Source of the DNA: Polytrichum commune
Taxonomy: Eukaryota; Streptophyta; Polytrichopsida; Polytrichales; Polytrichaceae
Length of the DNA stretch: 64,000 bases
Direction: 5' to 3'
Assembly (NCBI GenBank): GCA_950295325.1
Contig: OX485805.1
Span: 27,017,501 to 27,081,500, forward strand
Both the position numbers and the translations under genes were made by a program. Within the stretch, counting starts at the first letter, position 1; every line of letters begins with the position of its first letter. Positions 1 to 11,464 of this stretch are shown piece by piece. The notes below the pieces were generated by a model. That model was not told where the DNA came from and searched no databases. It worked only from the letters and a program-made list of their open reading frames with translations.

Positions 1-591
1 TTGAAGCACAGAGAAGAATACGCAGCATAATCTGATAACTGCGAGATTTGCAATTTGTGAGGGGTTTTGTTTCTTCTTGGAGTTATCTCTGAATTGACAA
101 CAGGGAGGACTGAAGTGATGAGATAGGGGAATATTATCATTTTAAAAATGAAGATTCGTGATGAATTTGTCCCCAATCTTGAGTAATTGAGTGAAAACAC
201 AGGGTTACCTCCTTCATGAAAATTTGGAAATTTGTTGAGGGTTTCTAAATTTTCTCATGCTGGCTAGAATACTTGCCCATAAGGAAGAACTCAGTACTCA
301 CTCGTTCCGCGCCTCGCCTCGCCTTGCAGAGAAGAATGCAAAAATGGGCAACGTATCATACAGAACATGGGAAAAAGAGCAAGCGGGCGACGACGCCGAC
401 GACTATGGTGCAAAGTCCAAAAATATTTTAAGTTGCTCAAGTCAAGAGTCAATTTCCGAGTGTGCGTGTGCTTTGGCGGGCGGCAGCAGAGATCCAGTTG
501 TTTATATCCGCCCCCGAAACGCGACCTTGCGCCTTGCAGTGTGCTGACTTCGTATCTCCACCCCCTCCCCACCCGCACGTCCGGATCCGCC
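1..591. promoter_or_regulatory. AT-rich flank and GC-rich leader upstream of the TOM5-like ORF
   Basis: The first 250 bases are AT-rich and carry no recognisable gene. From about 300 to 591 the composition turns GC-rich with C-rich runs, as expected of a plant promoter or 5' leader running into the ATG at 592. Short ORFs here overlap in several frames and look like chance. No clear TATA box was identified. Confidence 0.3.
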
Positions 592-729
592 ATGGACATT
601 CCTAAGCCCGTCGCCATTTTTTTGAACGAGCTCGAGGGCCAACTCAAGCAGCAGAAGCTGATGATGTGCGCCGCCGTGTTTGCATGGTCCGTCGTGCTTT
701 ACCGCAACTACAGCCACGTTCTTCAATGA
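592..729 (+). CDS. TOM5-like small mitochondrial import subunit (candidate)
   Basis: Single-exon ORF of 45 aa. The ATG sits in a good context (gccATGg) downstream of a GC-rich leader. The C-terminal half reads KLMMCAAVFAWSVVLYRNY. It aligns without gaps to the membrane segment of plant TOM5 as I recall it (K-L-x-x-A-x-x-x-F-A-x-S-x-x-L-x-R-x-Y), with about half of the positions identical. TOM5 is a tail-anchored subunit of the outer-membrane TOM complex that receives precursor proteins. Plant TOM5 is about 54 aa, so this one is slightly short, with a different N-terminus (MDIPKPVAIF). The hydrophobic stretch near residues 24-38 would be the anchor. The family call is from memory only; it could instead be a first exon or a chance ORF. 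Confidence 0.5.
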   Translation: MDIPKPVAIFLNELEGQLKQQKLMMCAAVFAWSVVLYRNYSHVLQ

Positions 730-3079
730 AAATGAGGATACCAAATCTCCACAATAATATAGCTTCGGAGACGAAGTTCGAAGTTGGTGACACTTGGATT
801 CATTCACATGATATGGCTGCTCATATGGCTCAGATTGGCAACCAACAATCCTGATGATGGGTAAACATTCGGCACCTCGGCCAAGTAATAATATAAAAGA
901 ATCGATCTGAGTTGTCGATCTTTTGATTCCAGAAGGAGGTGATTCACACAAAAGCTTCACTGTTTATAATTTTAATAGTAAATGGAAAATGATCTTTGTT
1001 AAGCATCGGTTTTATATCTGTGCTTTAGCGTTTTAGGCGTTTTAGGCTCCAACTGACGTACATCCTTTTTGGTAGCTTCCGAAGAATGGAATGAACGTTC
1101 CTAAGTATTATTAATTAGCACCTACCTACCTTGTTAGTAAAATCTGCTGTTCAACCAAAACATTATGATAAGATCATGACTCCCAGAAACAGAACGTCTG
1201 AAAGTTTAGAGTCGTAGCTGAATTTGTACTGAAGTCCTCAACCTGGGGATTTTGCAGCGGTGTTCAACCCTACAAATGGTTGATTTAACCCGCTGTAGTT
1301 CATGTCGACATCCGAGAGGGCGCACCGAAAAAATCTATAACCAACAACAAAGCCAATTTTGTAATGCAGTGAGAGTTGCCCGCCATCGACTTGTATAGGG
1401 CCACAAAAAGGCGGTCCCAAAACATGTCAACCGCGACGGGGCACGCAAATTCTCCACCCAGTGCAGCCGCAGTCTGCTTCATGAAGGAAGACAACCACTT
1501 GCCTGCAAACATCCAGGTTGATGTGGTAGAACTCCGACAGACCTTGGGAGGCTCTGAGTGCGAGCCGAATTGCATTGATGCTGACAACTTTGTCCTTGGC
1601 ACAATTTGCAGCTACCATATGTTGGAATCTGAGTTTCGAAGGCATTCTGGTGAGTTTAATCTTGGCACAATTCTGGCACTTGAAAATACAAAACCAAAGC
1701 CGGAGGGTTGAATGTACCCTGGCCGTCCGCCTGGGCAACGGACCACATCCCATAACATGACTTAAAGTAGATGAGGCTAATGTGGACACCTCCAACTCTA
1801 TGGAATCATCCAGCCAATGGATTCGATCATTGGATGCTTGAGAAGGTTAGCAATTGCAAATCGAGACCAAAGAATTTGAAATCGCTAAAATCAGAGTTGA
1901 GGAAGATGTTGATCTAGACTCTAGAACCAAAGATTCTCTGCTTCCCAATCCGGTGTTATAGAGGAGAATTCTTTTATCATTCAATGTTGTGTAAGTGGAC
2001 AACATCAATTAGCAGATTCTACATGGGTCATTTGCCAATGAAAACCAACTTTAATGCCAACATTGGTTGTGTCATGTTTTTAAAGTGGTCACGTGTAATA
2101 TTAAATGTTGTTGGATTGGCTTTTCACTATAGAATACCACAATCCAAGTTGGTCGGCACCTCATAGCAACATGCCACCTCCCAATGGCCCAAGTTGCCAC
2201 CTCCTAATTTTCCCACCTCATCCACAAAAATCAAGTGTGTCATAGCTCAATGCATAACTCTGCTTATTATGGAGGATGGTGAGTGTAGTGTGACTTTTGA
2301 GAATGTGACTAACCCAAATATCATCAAGGTGGCAGCTAAATCACCACGTATTACTCACCCGTCAAATCAGAGCGATTGTACCTCCGCCTAAGAGCCAAAA
2401 ATAGGTGTCCCTTTGAGAAAGCTAACCGAATTAGCCTCATCTACCTTAGTTTAAATCACAAATATCCTGAACGCCTGAATGGCAATGTGTGAATTGCCTT
2501 TACTGAAGCAGGAAACGCTGTAAATGTAAGCATTTTCTCTCACAAATTGTGACAGTATTTTTGTGCACATGGATGGATGGAAACATCACAAGCAGAGTTC
2601 TCTTCTAGTGAATAAATAATTTGAATGGCATCCGTGCATACCTGAGAATCTGTGAACATATTTTCCCCACAAGTTTGTCCAATTTTACTGATGACATGGA
2701 CCATGCAGTTGACATTCTCCTTCATAAGACTGCAAGCCACTTGTTGCAAATTCTTGAAACAGTACCACAAAATCCAACACTGGACCTATCTGAAGAGTCT
2801 CTCTCGAGATGTTGAGAAATTCTACCACTTGCCATAGAACTTCCCATAGGAACTGCTTGATGATTCGCCTGGAAACGAGTTAAGCATCATAGTAATTCCA
2901 AGAGATTTCAAAAATATTTTGAGCCATGTGGAAATCATGAATTCATTCAGAACTATCCTATGCATTTAATAATGCAATAAGACATATGTACTAAAGGCAC
3001 TACAAGGTGAAGTGGTCAAGAGGGTAGACTACTCTCCAAAATGCGAGGTCACTATAACGTAAATTTGAGTTGTAACTTA
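730..3079. other. Intergenic DNA, no supported gene; possible short inverted-end element 1760-2452
   Basis: Overlapping ORFs at 1300-1795 and 2540-2815 in several frames match nothing I know and look like chance. An inverted pair sits at about 1760-1782 (agtagatgaggctaat) and 2428-2452 (attagcctcatctacctt). It could be the ends of a ~690-bp non-autonomous DNA element. I could not find a convincing target duplication. Confidence 0.3.
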
Positions 3080-6000
3080 TCATTCATGACTGGAACCTTG
3101 CTCTTGAAGGTAATCCCCAATAAGACCTGTTTCATGGAAGCTTTTGAGAATGTCATCAAACATTTGTTCAATGCCTATAAAATGGGTGAGACCAAGTTTC
3201 CCAATCTTGGTGGTATCCATCGTGTGGTGAAAGTCATTGCCCTTCGTGTCTTTACACCTGTTCGATTGATGCATGTCTTTTAGATCAACAGGAACTTACA
3301 CAACTACCAGATGTTTGAACACTGATCAGACAGCTCCTCTGCTCATAACTTATACAAAATATACAAAAGCTTGGACATGATTATTTGTTGTAACAAGAAA
3401 ATGCAGATCCTTCAATGGAACATGGTAGTAACAAAATGATAGACTCACAAAAAAAATGTCAGAGGAGAAAGAAGGTGTAATTTAACCTTGAAGCAGTTTG
3501 TAGGTTTGGGTACTTGCGTCGCAACATCTCCAGAATGTCACAGAAGTGTGCAACCTCATTTGAACAAATGTATCGTCCATGTGCCTCTGGCACCTCCATT
3601 GCAAGCAGATGTGCTGTCACTACATCATCAATGTGCACAAAGCCAAGTCGCAGGTTTGGGTACTCCTCTCCCCCTAGCAATGTTCCCCAAGCCAATCCAT
3701 TCCTGGCTATTCAATATCCTCAAATAAAACTCAGGAACATTGCCGTTCAGACTTGACATATGTGCTTTTTGCAGAATTGTTGTCATAGATGGTGAATTTT
3801 ACTGAATGAGGAGAAATTTTAGACTTAGTTTGATACTCAGTTTCGTATTTTCATTGTTGCTGAATGCTCAAACTGAAAGATGCACACGATCCACACAACA
3901 ACGAGGATTTATTCAAAGATGCTGAAGTTCAACAACGGAATGATTTTGGCTTGTCTGACATTGCTTTGTTGTGCAAAAGCAATCAATCTGCAAAGCAGGA
4001 TCTTGTCAGTGTAGATTATCAGACACCACTCCAAGTTAAAAGTATAAATCTTTATCTGGTAAATGAGCATGTTTGCATATTAGGGTACCTGACAGCAATT
4101 TTTGAAGCATTTGGACGCTGCTGGTTGGCACAGGCGAAAGTGAAGCGCCAACGACAAAAGAAGGATTCACAACCACTAGATCAAGGCCTTCTTTTGCTGC
4201 AAACTCGGTTGCCACTTTCTCAGCTAGAGTCTTTGCCACTGCATAATACAGCTGGATGTACACATCAATTGCATGAATTCAGAGCTTCAAACTGGAAATT
4301 TCGTCAGCACAGCAAGCTTTGATTTCTATCCTGCGTATATGAATGTGTTTCTATGTGGAGTTAAAATTTAATACTCGTAAGGATGATGTTTGATCAGATG
4401 ATTAGAAAGAATCCCAAGTGTTGGCAAACTTGATTGCCTCATTCTTTCTCAACTTAGTGTATTTGCCACTGCACAACATAGCTGGATGTAAAGGAAAATT
4501 GCAAACCACCGACTCACATCAACTGCATGACTTGAGAGCTTCACGCTGGGAATCTCATCAGCACAGAGAGTACTGATTTATGACTCTGCAGAAATTAATG
4601 TATTTCTATGTGTAGTTCAATTTTTATACTTCAGATGGTTAGAAAGAGTCTAAGTCTTTGCAAACTCGGTTGCCTTTTTCTCAACTAGAGTCTTTGCCAC
4701 CGCATAAACTAGCTGGATGTACAGGTGAATTGCACTTTAAATTCCAAAGCACCAACTCACTTCAATTGCATTGAATCAGAGCTTCAAGCTGGAAGTTTCA
4801 TCAGCACGGATTATTTTTCATTTCTGTCCTGCGGATTTGAATGCACTTCTATGTGGAGTTTAAATTCATACTCATAAGGATGATGTTTGATCAGATGATT
4901 ATGAAGAATCCAAGTGTTTTGCAAACTTTGTTGCCTCGTTCTCAACTAGAGACTTTTCCACTGAAGATAATAGCTGGATGTCAAGGAAAATTGCATTGAA
5001 AATTGCAAACCACCGACTCACATCAACTAAACGAATTCAGAGCTTCAAGCTGGAAAATCCATCAGCAAAGAAGGTACCGATTTATCATATTCTGCGGACA
5101 TGAATGTATTTCAATGTGGAGTTCAATTATTTTATACTCATATAAGGATGTTCGATCAGATGATAAGTGAGTTCACAACATGCTTCTTGCTTTAGTGGAA
5201 TGGGATATTTGTGCTCACACCTTGTACTCTCGACAATACTCGATGTTGCTCCAAACCGTCTCATCAAGGGGAGGGTCTTTCTCACTTCGGTTGTAGTCGT
5301 ACCGTATAGCCGAACACGAGGATGTCATCACCACGCGCTTCACTGAAGGCGACTTCGTGCATGCTCGTAGCACATTCATGCTTCCTTTTAATGCAGGAGC
5401 TGTCATCGTGAGCTTCAGAAGTAGGTCACATACAAAAGTGACGTATCAGACTAGTTAGGTACAAAGAAGCAGCTCAATGAGTATGTTTGTGCTTTCTGTT
5501 GCAGATCATATGTTTTCTTCCCTAACCCTAGAAAACACGATTTCTTCATTACCACAAGAATTGGAAAGTCCTGTCGAAGTGCTGGCTTCCACATGATCGA
5601 AATATCTAAGGGAGAAGGTGGAAATTCTGGATGTGCAACACATCTCACCAGAATCTTGCCAGTCAGAAATTTCAAGTTGGAACTCCCCGGAATATTCACC
5701 ATGACGAAGAAGAAATGGAATCAAGATGGAATAGCCGGGGTGGCAAGTATCTCCAGTACTCGCTGGCATCACCGTCTTTAGAACTTGGTTTGGAGATACT
5801 AGTAACCCATTTTTAAGAAGCATTAATTTGGTGGAGTTGCTAGCGCGTTATTAGCATTTTTTAGGACTAAATTCTAAGAAATTTTATGAATATTTTTAGT
5901 AGTGAAATTCAATACCTAGGGGATCAGTCTTGGATGGTGATCCAAGCTGTTTAAGAAAAAATGCTTCTGATTGGTTCTAAGAATGACATCTGAAAGTGCC

Positions 6001-7686
6001 AATCTTTTCTAATTTAGACACAAATTGTATCAATGGATTCTTCTCAGTGCCCACTTTCCAAACATGTTGCTCCTCTTTGTGAAATAACAAATCATCAACT
6101 CATTACAAGTATTAGAAATGATTGACAAACTACTGTTCGCAAGGGGAGACTTGTCCCCTGCCCTGGGATGGAATACGAGGAAGACTGGTTGTTAATTATC
6201 CAGGCTACTTGTAGAGCCCATCATCTGTCATTTGTGCAAGATGCGAATTCGAAAACTGACTTGAGTGTTTCTACAGTACCAAAAGGTCGAACAACCATGT
6301 GACAAATGGCCATGTCTGAGGAGCTGTTTTGTGATGTCAAGGTTATATACCGATGAACATTCTGAGGAGAACAGGGAAGAGAGGTGGACCTCAGGATCAC
6401 TATGTAGCCTAAAAATTCTTCAAGCTCACGAAGAAGAAATCGGTATCAAGAAGAAATATAAGGAAGAAACATTGGTAGTTGATCAACCAGGCCACTTGTA
6501 GTCCCTGCCATCTTGTCAATTGTGCAAATGCTAAGATCAAATCTGGCTTGAAAATTTCTACACCAAAAGCTCGAAAGCATGTCACAATAGTGTCATCCGT
6601 GAAGTCTCGGGATCAAACGCCGGGTGAGTCGGCTAAAAAGTGAGTTTGAGAGCGAATTCGTAAAGCCACCTAGTCCTTGCATAGCTTAGACAAAGCTACT
6701 AGGCCTTGCATAGGTCGATCAAGGATTTAGGGTTGCAGGATTCATGGACAGGAACCTATTTTCGATTCTTACAATTCTCTCGAAGTTTCTGCTATTGAAA
6801 GAGGAAGTCCAAAGACTTCCCCCTACTTTCAAAATTAACCTCCAACACAAGACGAACCAACGAGCTTCTAATAAGAATTATAAAAAGTCTCTCAAAGATG
6901 GACCAAACTCTAAGTTTCGGACAACTCCAATGGCCGTGTCAAAAAACAATTTCGTGACTTCAAGGTTCACTGACAGCAGGGAAGAGAGGCAGGCGGACCT
7001 CGGGATCACCATCAGGATCCATGAGCACAGGGCAGGCCGTATGGAAGACCGTGTGTACCCCATGCACGGCATCATCAAAGCTGCCCTCCTCCAACAGGTC
7101 CGCCTTTATGATTTTCAGCCGCTCCTTTGCGCCTGGCAGGTCCCACAAGAACCCTGTCTTGCTCTTATCATCTGCAAAAAAGCGTCACTCCCATCGTCAA
7201 TTGCCCTCAAATTGTAATCCCGATCATTTAAGTGTGCTAAAACCCTATCGAATTGGGTGGCTTCAACTCAAGCCCCTAACCCGGATCGCATGAGAACCCC
7301 GAGGTGGAGCCACCTAAATCCGGAATAGGTACTTAGTGCTCGGATGGGTGACCTTCTTAGCACTTGGTTTGATTTCCGGTGCATCCTATCACTTCTGATT
7401 CACCCATAACTCGAACTCAAAATCGGGAATCGAAAGTAGATTAAACAACACCATAAATCACGCCAGTTGCAACATCGGAGTCATCTTTCTTCCTTCCTTT
7501 CTTTTCTTATCAAATTTGGGAGGGGAGTTAGGCTGTGCAGAAATTTGTTTTACCTGGGACGCGAGCAGTCGTTCGCACCTTGTAACCTCGCTGCAAGAGA
7601 GCGCGAATGATAGATGAAGCAATGAAGCCAGTGCCTCCCGTCACGCACACCTCGGTCGTCGCTGGCTCTAGCGTAGACGTACCCAT
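3080..7686 (-). CDS. Cinnamoyl-CoA reductase / dihydroflavonol reductase-like NAD(P)H-dependent reductase
   Basis: Six exons rebuilt by eye on the minus strand: 7554-7686, 6999-7171, 5221-5412, 4089-4251, 3487-3706, 3080-3257. All borders are GT/AG, phases agree, and the total is 1059 nt (352 aa plus stop), normal for the family. Residues 16-24 (TGGTGFIAS) are the Rossmann nucleotide-binding glycine motif. VFHTACPV follows in exon 2. VVMTSSCSA near 129-137 supplies the catalytic serine region. YYAVAK at 168-173 gives the Y-x3-K pair (Y169, K173). The C-terminus keeps the family pattern DTTKIGKLGL...MFDD...SF. The enzyme would be cytosolic and reduce a CoA thioester or ketone with NADPH in phenylpropanoid, flavonoid or polyketide metabolism. 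The NWYCY signature of true lignin CCRs is absent (K-L-YYAVAK here), so CCR-like, DFR-like or tetraketide-pyrone-reductase-like fits better. Intron 3 holds decayed copies of exon 4. Confidence 0.85.
4199..5166 (-). repeat. Four tandem ~225-260-bp units, each containing exon 4 of the reductase or a decayed copy
   Basis: Units start at about 4199, 4424, 4660 and 4921, each opening with gcaaact and carrying the shared block gctggatgt. The first unit holds the splice acceptor and 5' part of the working exon 4 (4089-4251). The other three lie in intron 3. They keep the acceptor context (acatccag) and a degraded start of the exon. Read on the minus strand, the third unit gives LVYAVAKTLVEKKATEFAKT then a stop. 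The second is broken after VAN, and the fourth has lost the Y-x3-K residues. The array looks like tandem duplication of an intron-exon junction followed by decay. Confidence 0.85.
7325..7390 (+). other. 5S-rRNA-like fragment inside intron 1 of the reductase gene
   Basis: The string ctcggatgggtgacc, followed by ttcttagcactt and ending ccggtgcatcc, resembles the 3' half of plant 5S rRNA, including the GGATGGGTGACC internal control box. Only this part is recognisable. It is therefore a pseudogene scrap or part of a 5S-derived SINE, not a working 5S gene. It lies antisense to the host gene. Confidence 0.35.
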
Positions 7687-7744
7687 TCGTAGCTCTATCT
7701 ACTTCCAAGATTGGGTGACAGCCTAAAAATCGGTTAGTCCTCCT

Positions 7745-8357
7745 CAACAATGCTGGAGTGTCAACCGATCTGCACCAGGTACACCAACGCCAGTCATCAT
7801 CGTTTACGCAAAGGAATTGGTCCTGCTTCATTACCTATATCTTCTTGTAGACACATAGTACACACCTTCCTCAACAAAATATGTACAGATTGCACACTCG
7901 AAAATGTAACAGCAGGTGGACTAACACCGGTGTTCATCATCTACACTACGCAATTTGTCCTGTTTCCTTGCCTAAATTTTCTTGTGGACACTTAAACAGC
8001 TCCCTCAACAAATTAAGCGAAAATTGCACACTTAAAATTCAACAAGCAGGTAGATCAATGCCGGCGTTCATCATTTACACTAAGCAATTTGTCCCGATTC
8101 GTTGCCTATGTCTTCTTGTGCACACATAGTACCCACCTTCCTAAACAGAGCAAGTACAAATTGCACACTCGAAAATTCAACAAGCACGTAGACCAACACC
8201 GGCATCATCATTTACATCACTAAGCGATTTGTCCTGATTCATTACCTATGTCTTCTCTTGGACACATACTACACACCTTCCTCGACAGAATGAGTGCAAA
8301 ATTGCACGCTCGAAAATTCAACAAGCAGGTAGACCAACGCCGGAGTTCATCATTCCT
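7745..8357. repeat. Tandem array, 4-5 units of ~134-144 bp, in the reductase upstream region
   Basis: Anchor catcat recurs at about 7795, 7935, 8069, 8204 and 8348. Each unit carries aattgcacac, cgaaaattcaacaagca and gtagac(c/a)caa blocks plus a cacatagtac-like block. The array begins about 60 bp upstream of the reductase ATG (7686), so it would sit in the promoter or 5' leader. Units differ by scattered substitutions, so the array is not very recent. Confidence 0.85.
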
Positions 8358-8600
8358 GCAGCGGCAAGCTCCTCAAAGAAAAACAAGATGAAGACTAAGT
8401 TGAGTTGCAATTGTAGCCAATCATTTCCTGCGAACTCTTTGCAGGCATCAAGTCAATTGGTCCATAGCTCACTCACACACACGACGCAAGTACAACTCTC
8501 TTGAATACCTATTATGTACGAATTTTATCACACAATTAGGTCCACCCATGTGAAGTGTGAGCAAACACTGACTCGCAGCTTGCCGCAATCTAAAAATTCC

Positions 8601-8622
8601 ACAACAACAACAACAACAACAA
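8601..8622. repeat. (CAA)n microsatellite
   Basis: About seven uninterrupted CAA triplets. The cysteine-rich antisense ORF over this tract is an artefact of the repeat. Confidence 0.9.
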
Positions 8623-8639
8623 GCTAGCTGTGCAGCATG

Positions 8640-9270
8640 ATTGCCTTCTTCTTCCAATCGAGGTTTTCACCTGCAGCTAATCACAAAAATCGCTCAAAAG
8701 CTGAGGATCTTCTACACTTAAGTACAAGCTTACCCTTAAGATTTGTGTGTGAAGATGATCGGCGGAAGAAGGGTATACTTATAATTGTGAGTCTGATGAA
8801 TGTATCGCTACGTTCACGTTCAAAGTACCTACCTACACATGATGATGTGAATCAACAAAAGATGATGAGCAACCTACCCTTGCATCTACTCAACTTTCAA
8901 CGGTCAACCTTAACTCCTCGACTCTTGAATTAGTCAACCTTTGATTAGTTGTAACCGGGGTGTGGGTTCCACGAATTTTTTATGGTTTTACGAGTCTTTG
9001 CATGGTGGTTGCACAATGTATAATGAAGAATGCCATTTGGTCTTTTGTTTGTTTATCCAAATTTAAAGTTGGCGATAGGTTGCAAGTTTTTCCCTAAAAA
9101 TTGGAGTTAGGTCACAAGGGAGGAAATGTCATGGTTGATTTGGTGGGGACAACATAGGTTGTCTATGTATACATTTGTTTTTCTTTATAAACTTCTCGTA
9201 TATAGGGGGTTTAATTTCATGGTGACCCACGCACGTCATTTAGGTTTCCAATAAAGAGTTCACCCACGTT
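8640..9270. other. Intergenic DNA, no gene seen
   Basis: AT-rich sequence between the reductase upstream region and the Harbinger remnant. The left end of that element probably lies here, but I could not find a clear inverted terminal pair or target duplication. Confidence 0.3.
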
Positions 9271-9271
9271 C

Positions 9272-10020
9272 GTGTATGGAACCACGGCATGGAAGTTGGT
9301 GTTGGCAGGCTGCATGGGTGTGGTGGGTTTCCGGGCCAGGAATACGGACCAAATCACCAACAAGTGGGATGGCTTGATTAAGGATTACAAGAAACTTAAA
9401 AAATACATAGAAGGCTCGGGTTCAGCTAATTGGTGGGGAATGAGTAGGGAGGAGAAGAAACTGTTGTCTAAAACCAGGAAAATGTCGTTGGAATTTAGTG
9501 AATCCATGTACATCGAAATGGAAGGGTTCGTTGGAAAGAGACAAATTTTTGGCCGTGCCACGGATGTGGTGGATTCCGACCGCGTGGCTCCGCCAGTGGC
9601 GAGAGATTATGTCTGCTCCCTCCAACTCCACGTCCTCGTTCTGTTGTTGGGGTGGGGAGCCCCATTACCAGCGCCACGACCGCATCCGAGTCTCCCACCC
9701 ATGGAACACCCGGAGACGACACACCTGGATCGACGGGCCGCAAGAGGAAAGCCGTGGGCACTGACAATTTGGTCGACTTTGTGAAGGATTTTAATTTTGA
9801 ATATCTTGCACGTGTGAAGGCCCAAGACAAGGACAAACGGGCTTGGAGGAGTGAAGTGTTGGCATTTGACACTGCGAGGGAGACAAGAATTACACAAAAA
9901 GAGACGGAAGTCACAAACATGGACAAAAAATTGTACGAATTGGAAGTGGAGAGGACCAAAAATTTGGGCAACATGACTACCGTCTTGTTGATGTTAGCAT
10001 CATCCATGGACGCTCTCACA
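9272..10020 (+). pseudogene. Myb/SANT-like DNA-binding ORF of a PIF/Harbinger element (frameshifted)
   Basis: The frame from 9272 reads as the C-terminal half of a Myb/SANT-like domain: NTDQITNKWDGLIKDYKKLK, then a W-x6-EEKK segment and KMSLEFSESMYIEMEGF. The product continues in two other frames. A Ser-rich stretch appears around 9600-9650, and from 9652 a linker with GRKRKA leads to a charged region ending near MDALTR, so at least two frameshifts are present. The N-terminal half of the domain is missing or in another frame. PIF/Harbinger elements normally encode such a protein next to the transposase; it helps the transposase reach the nucleus and bind DNA. It converges on the transposase ORF at 10064-11464. 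Confidence 0.7.
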
Positions 10021-10063
10021 AGGTTTTGTGCTCTACCCTCCTCTCTTGAATTGTGGTTTCTCT

Positions 10064-11464
10064 TCAAGTTCTTTGTGTACTCAAGTGGCTTGCTATATGG
10101 TTGGAGTTTTGAACACATACTAGATAGTCCAAAATGTCCTCCCTCGTCATTTGTCCTTCTAGTAAAGTTTTTTCTTTGCTCACAAGACCTATTGGTCTTG
10201 GAGGTTGAAAACACTCTTCTTCGTCTCTACGTAGCAAGTCGTTGTCGTACATTGGTGGAAGATGGCAATCCATTAGAATTTGATCCAACGTCCGGTCTTT
10301 GCTGGCAAGCAATATGTTGTGCAAGACACAATAACAATGCACAACTGTAGGTAAAAAATCAAGTTTCAGTGATGATTTAGTTCCAATCTCTTTAAACCTT
10401 GCCTTCAATATGCCAAATCCTCTCTCAACGCTCATTCGCGTGGAGGAATGTTTTCGATTGAACCAAGCCTCCTCTTTTGAAAGAGGCCGCCCCATGGGGC
10501 CCATCTTGAATGGTGTAATGCACCAACTCAAGAGCGGGTACCCCCGGTCTGTCACAATATAGGAAGGAAATAGAAGTCCAATTTTCCAAGTCAATGGATT
10601 GTCGTGAAACCCACCCATTGTTCCTTCTTCCACTTTGCGGTAAAACTCCGTACTCTTGAAGTGCGCACTGTCGTGTAGGGATCCTGGCGGGCCGGTGTTG
10701 ATGGAGGTGAAATAGCACTTGCTATTCACAACACCTTGGAGTAAGATAGAAAATGACTTGTTTTGGTTGCGATGGTCAGCCGCCACAATAGTATTTGATG
10801 GCGCCGCAACATAAATATGCGAACCATCTATAGCACCAATACAGTTTGGAAACCATTGCTTGGACTGGAAGGCAGACGCGATTCGCATCAGCCTACGGCC
10901 AGCCGGCCATGCAATTAAGTGTCTAAAGTGGTTGCTTATGGCCGAGCAAACTTGCCGTAATACCGGTATACCATGTACAGTGGATTTGCCAAGTGCGGCC
11001 TTGTCGGCGACCAAAGGTATAGAGACACCATGCATGAGCTTGAATAGTGTAACCACTACTTTCTTCTCTACTCCGATAGGTTGTCTCCAGTGGGTATGTT
11101 GGCCTTGTATGAAAGGTCATAGGTCGCAGACCAGCCTGTCGAAAGTCCTCCTTCGCATTCACAGGATATCGTAGAACATGTCGGGCGTATAGATGTTGAA
11201 AAGATATTCTTCGAACCAACATGTCGATCTAGGCTTCACATATCATTTTGCATCTACAACCCCAATGTGCCAAGCAAGGAGGTCAAAAACTTGCTTCACA
11301 TGTGGGTGTTCTAATGCATCGTCCTCGTGGTCATGCCCCAATTGCTTGTGCAATGACATATACACATCGTCTTCATTCCTTCTCCTCCTCAACTTATTTC
11401 TATGTGCAAAATGATCCTCACTTGCTCCGTTGATGTTATATACATTGAAATCATAACCACGCAT
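10064..11464 (-). pseudogene. PIF/Harbinger DDE transposase, broken by in-frame TGA codons
   Basis: One frame runs from an ATG at 11464 to the stop at 10064 (467 codons) and is interrupted by three TGA codons near 11241, 11161 and 11119. At least two fit CGA-to-TGA changes, the usual decay of methylated CpG. The intact C-terminal 330 codons carry the family features: GAIDGSHI (first D), VTDRGYPLLSW (second D), and ERGFGILKARF (E). An N-terminal helical region FDRLVCDL sits upstream. The protein would cut and insert at 3-bp target sites. It is not functional as it stands. The Myb/SANT partner lies convergently on the plus strand. Confidence 0.9.

Noticed and set aside
1300-1795. Overlapping ORFs of 100-122 codons on both strands
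   Set aside because: Several frames are open at once with no motif or splice pattern, as expected by chance.
5506-5823. Overlapping ORFs on both strands between reductase exons 2 and 3
   Set aside because: They lie within intron 2 and match no family; the flanking exons join cleanly without them.
7550-7831. Minus-strand ORF over reductase exon 1
   Set aside because: Wrong frame; the correct frame carries the TGGTGFIAS Rossmann motif and the phase-matched donor at 7553.
8469-8657. Minus-strand ORF with a poly-Cys run
   Set aside because: Produced by the (CAA)n microsatellite; no other coding sign.
9495-10214. 239-codon minus-strand ORF
   Set aside because: It is the reverse of the Myb/SANT-like ORF and the transposase C-terminus; no domain is seen in this frame.
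10021-10350. 3' part of the plus-strand frame that begins at 9652
   Set aside because: After about MDALTR it runs antisense through the transposase C-terminus, so it is not part of the Myb/SANT-like protein.
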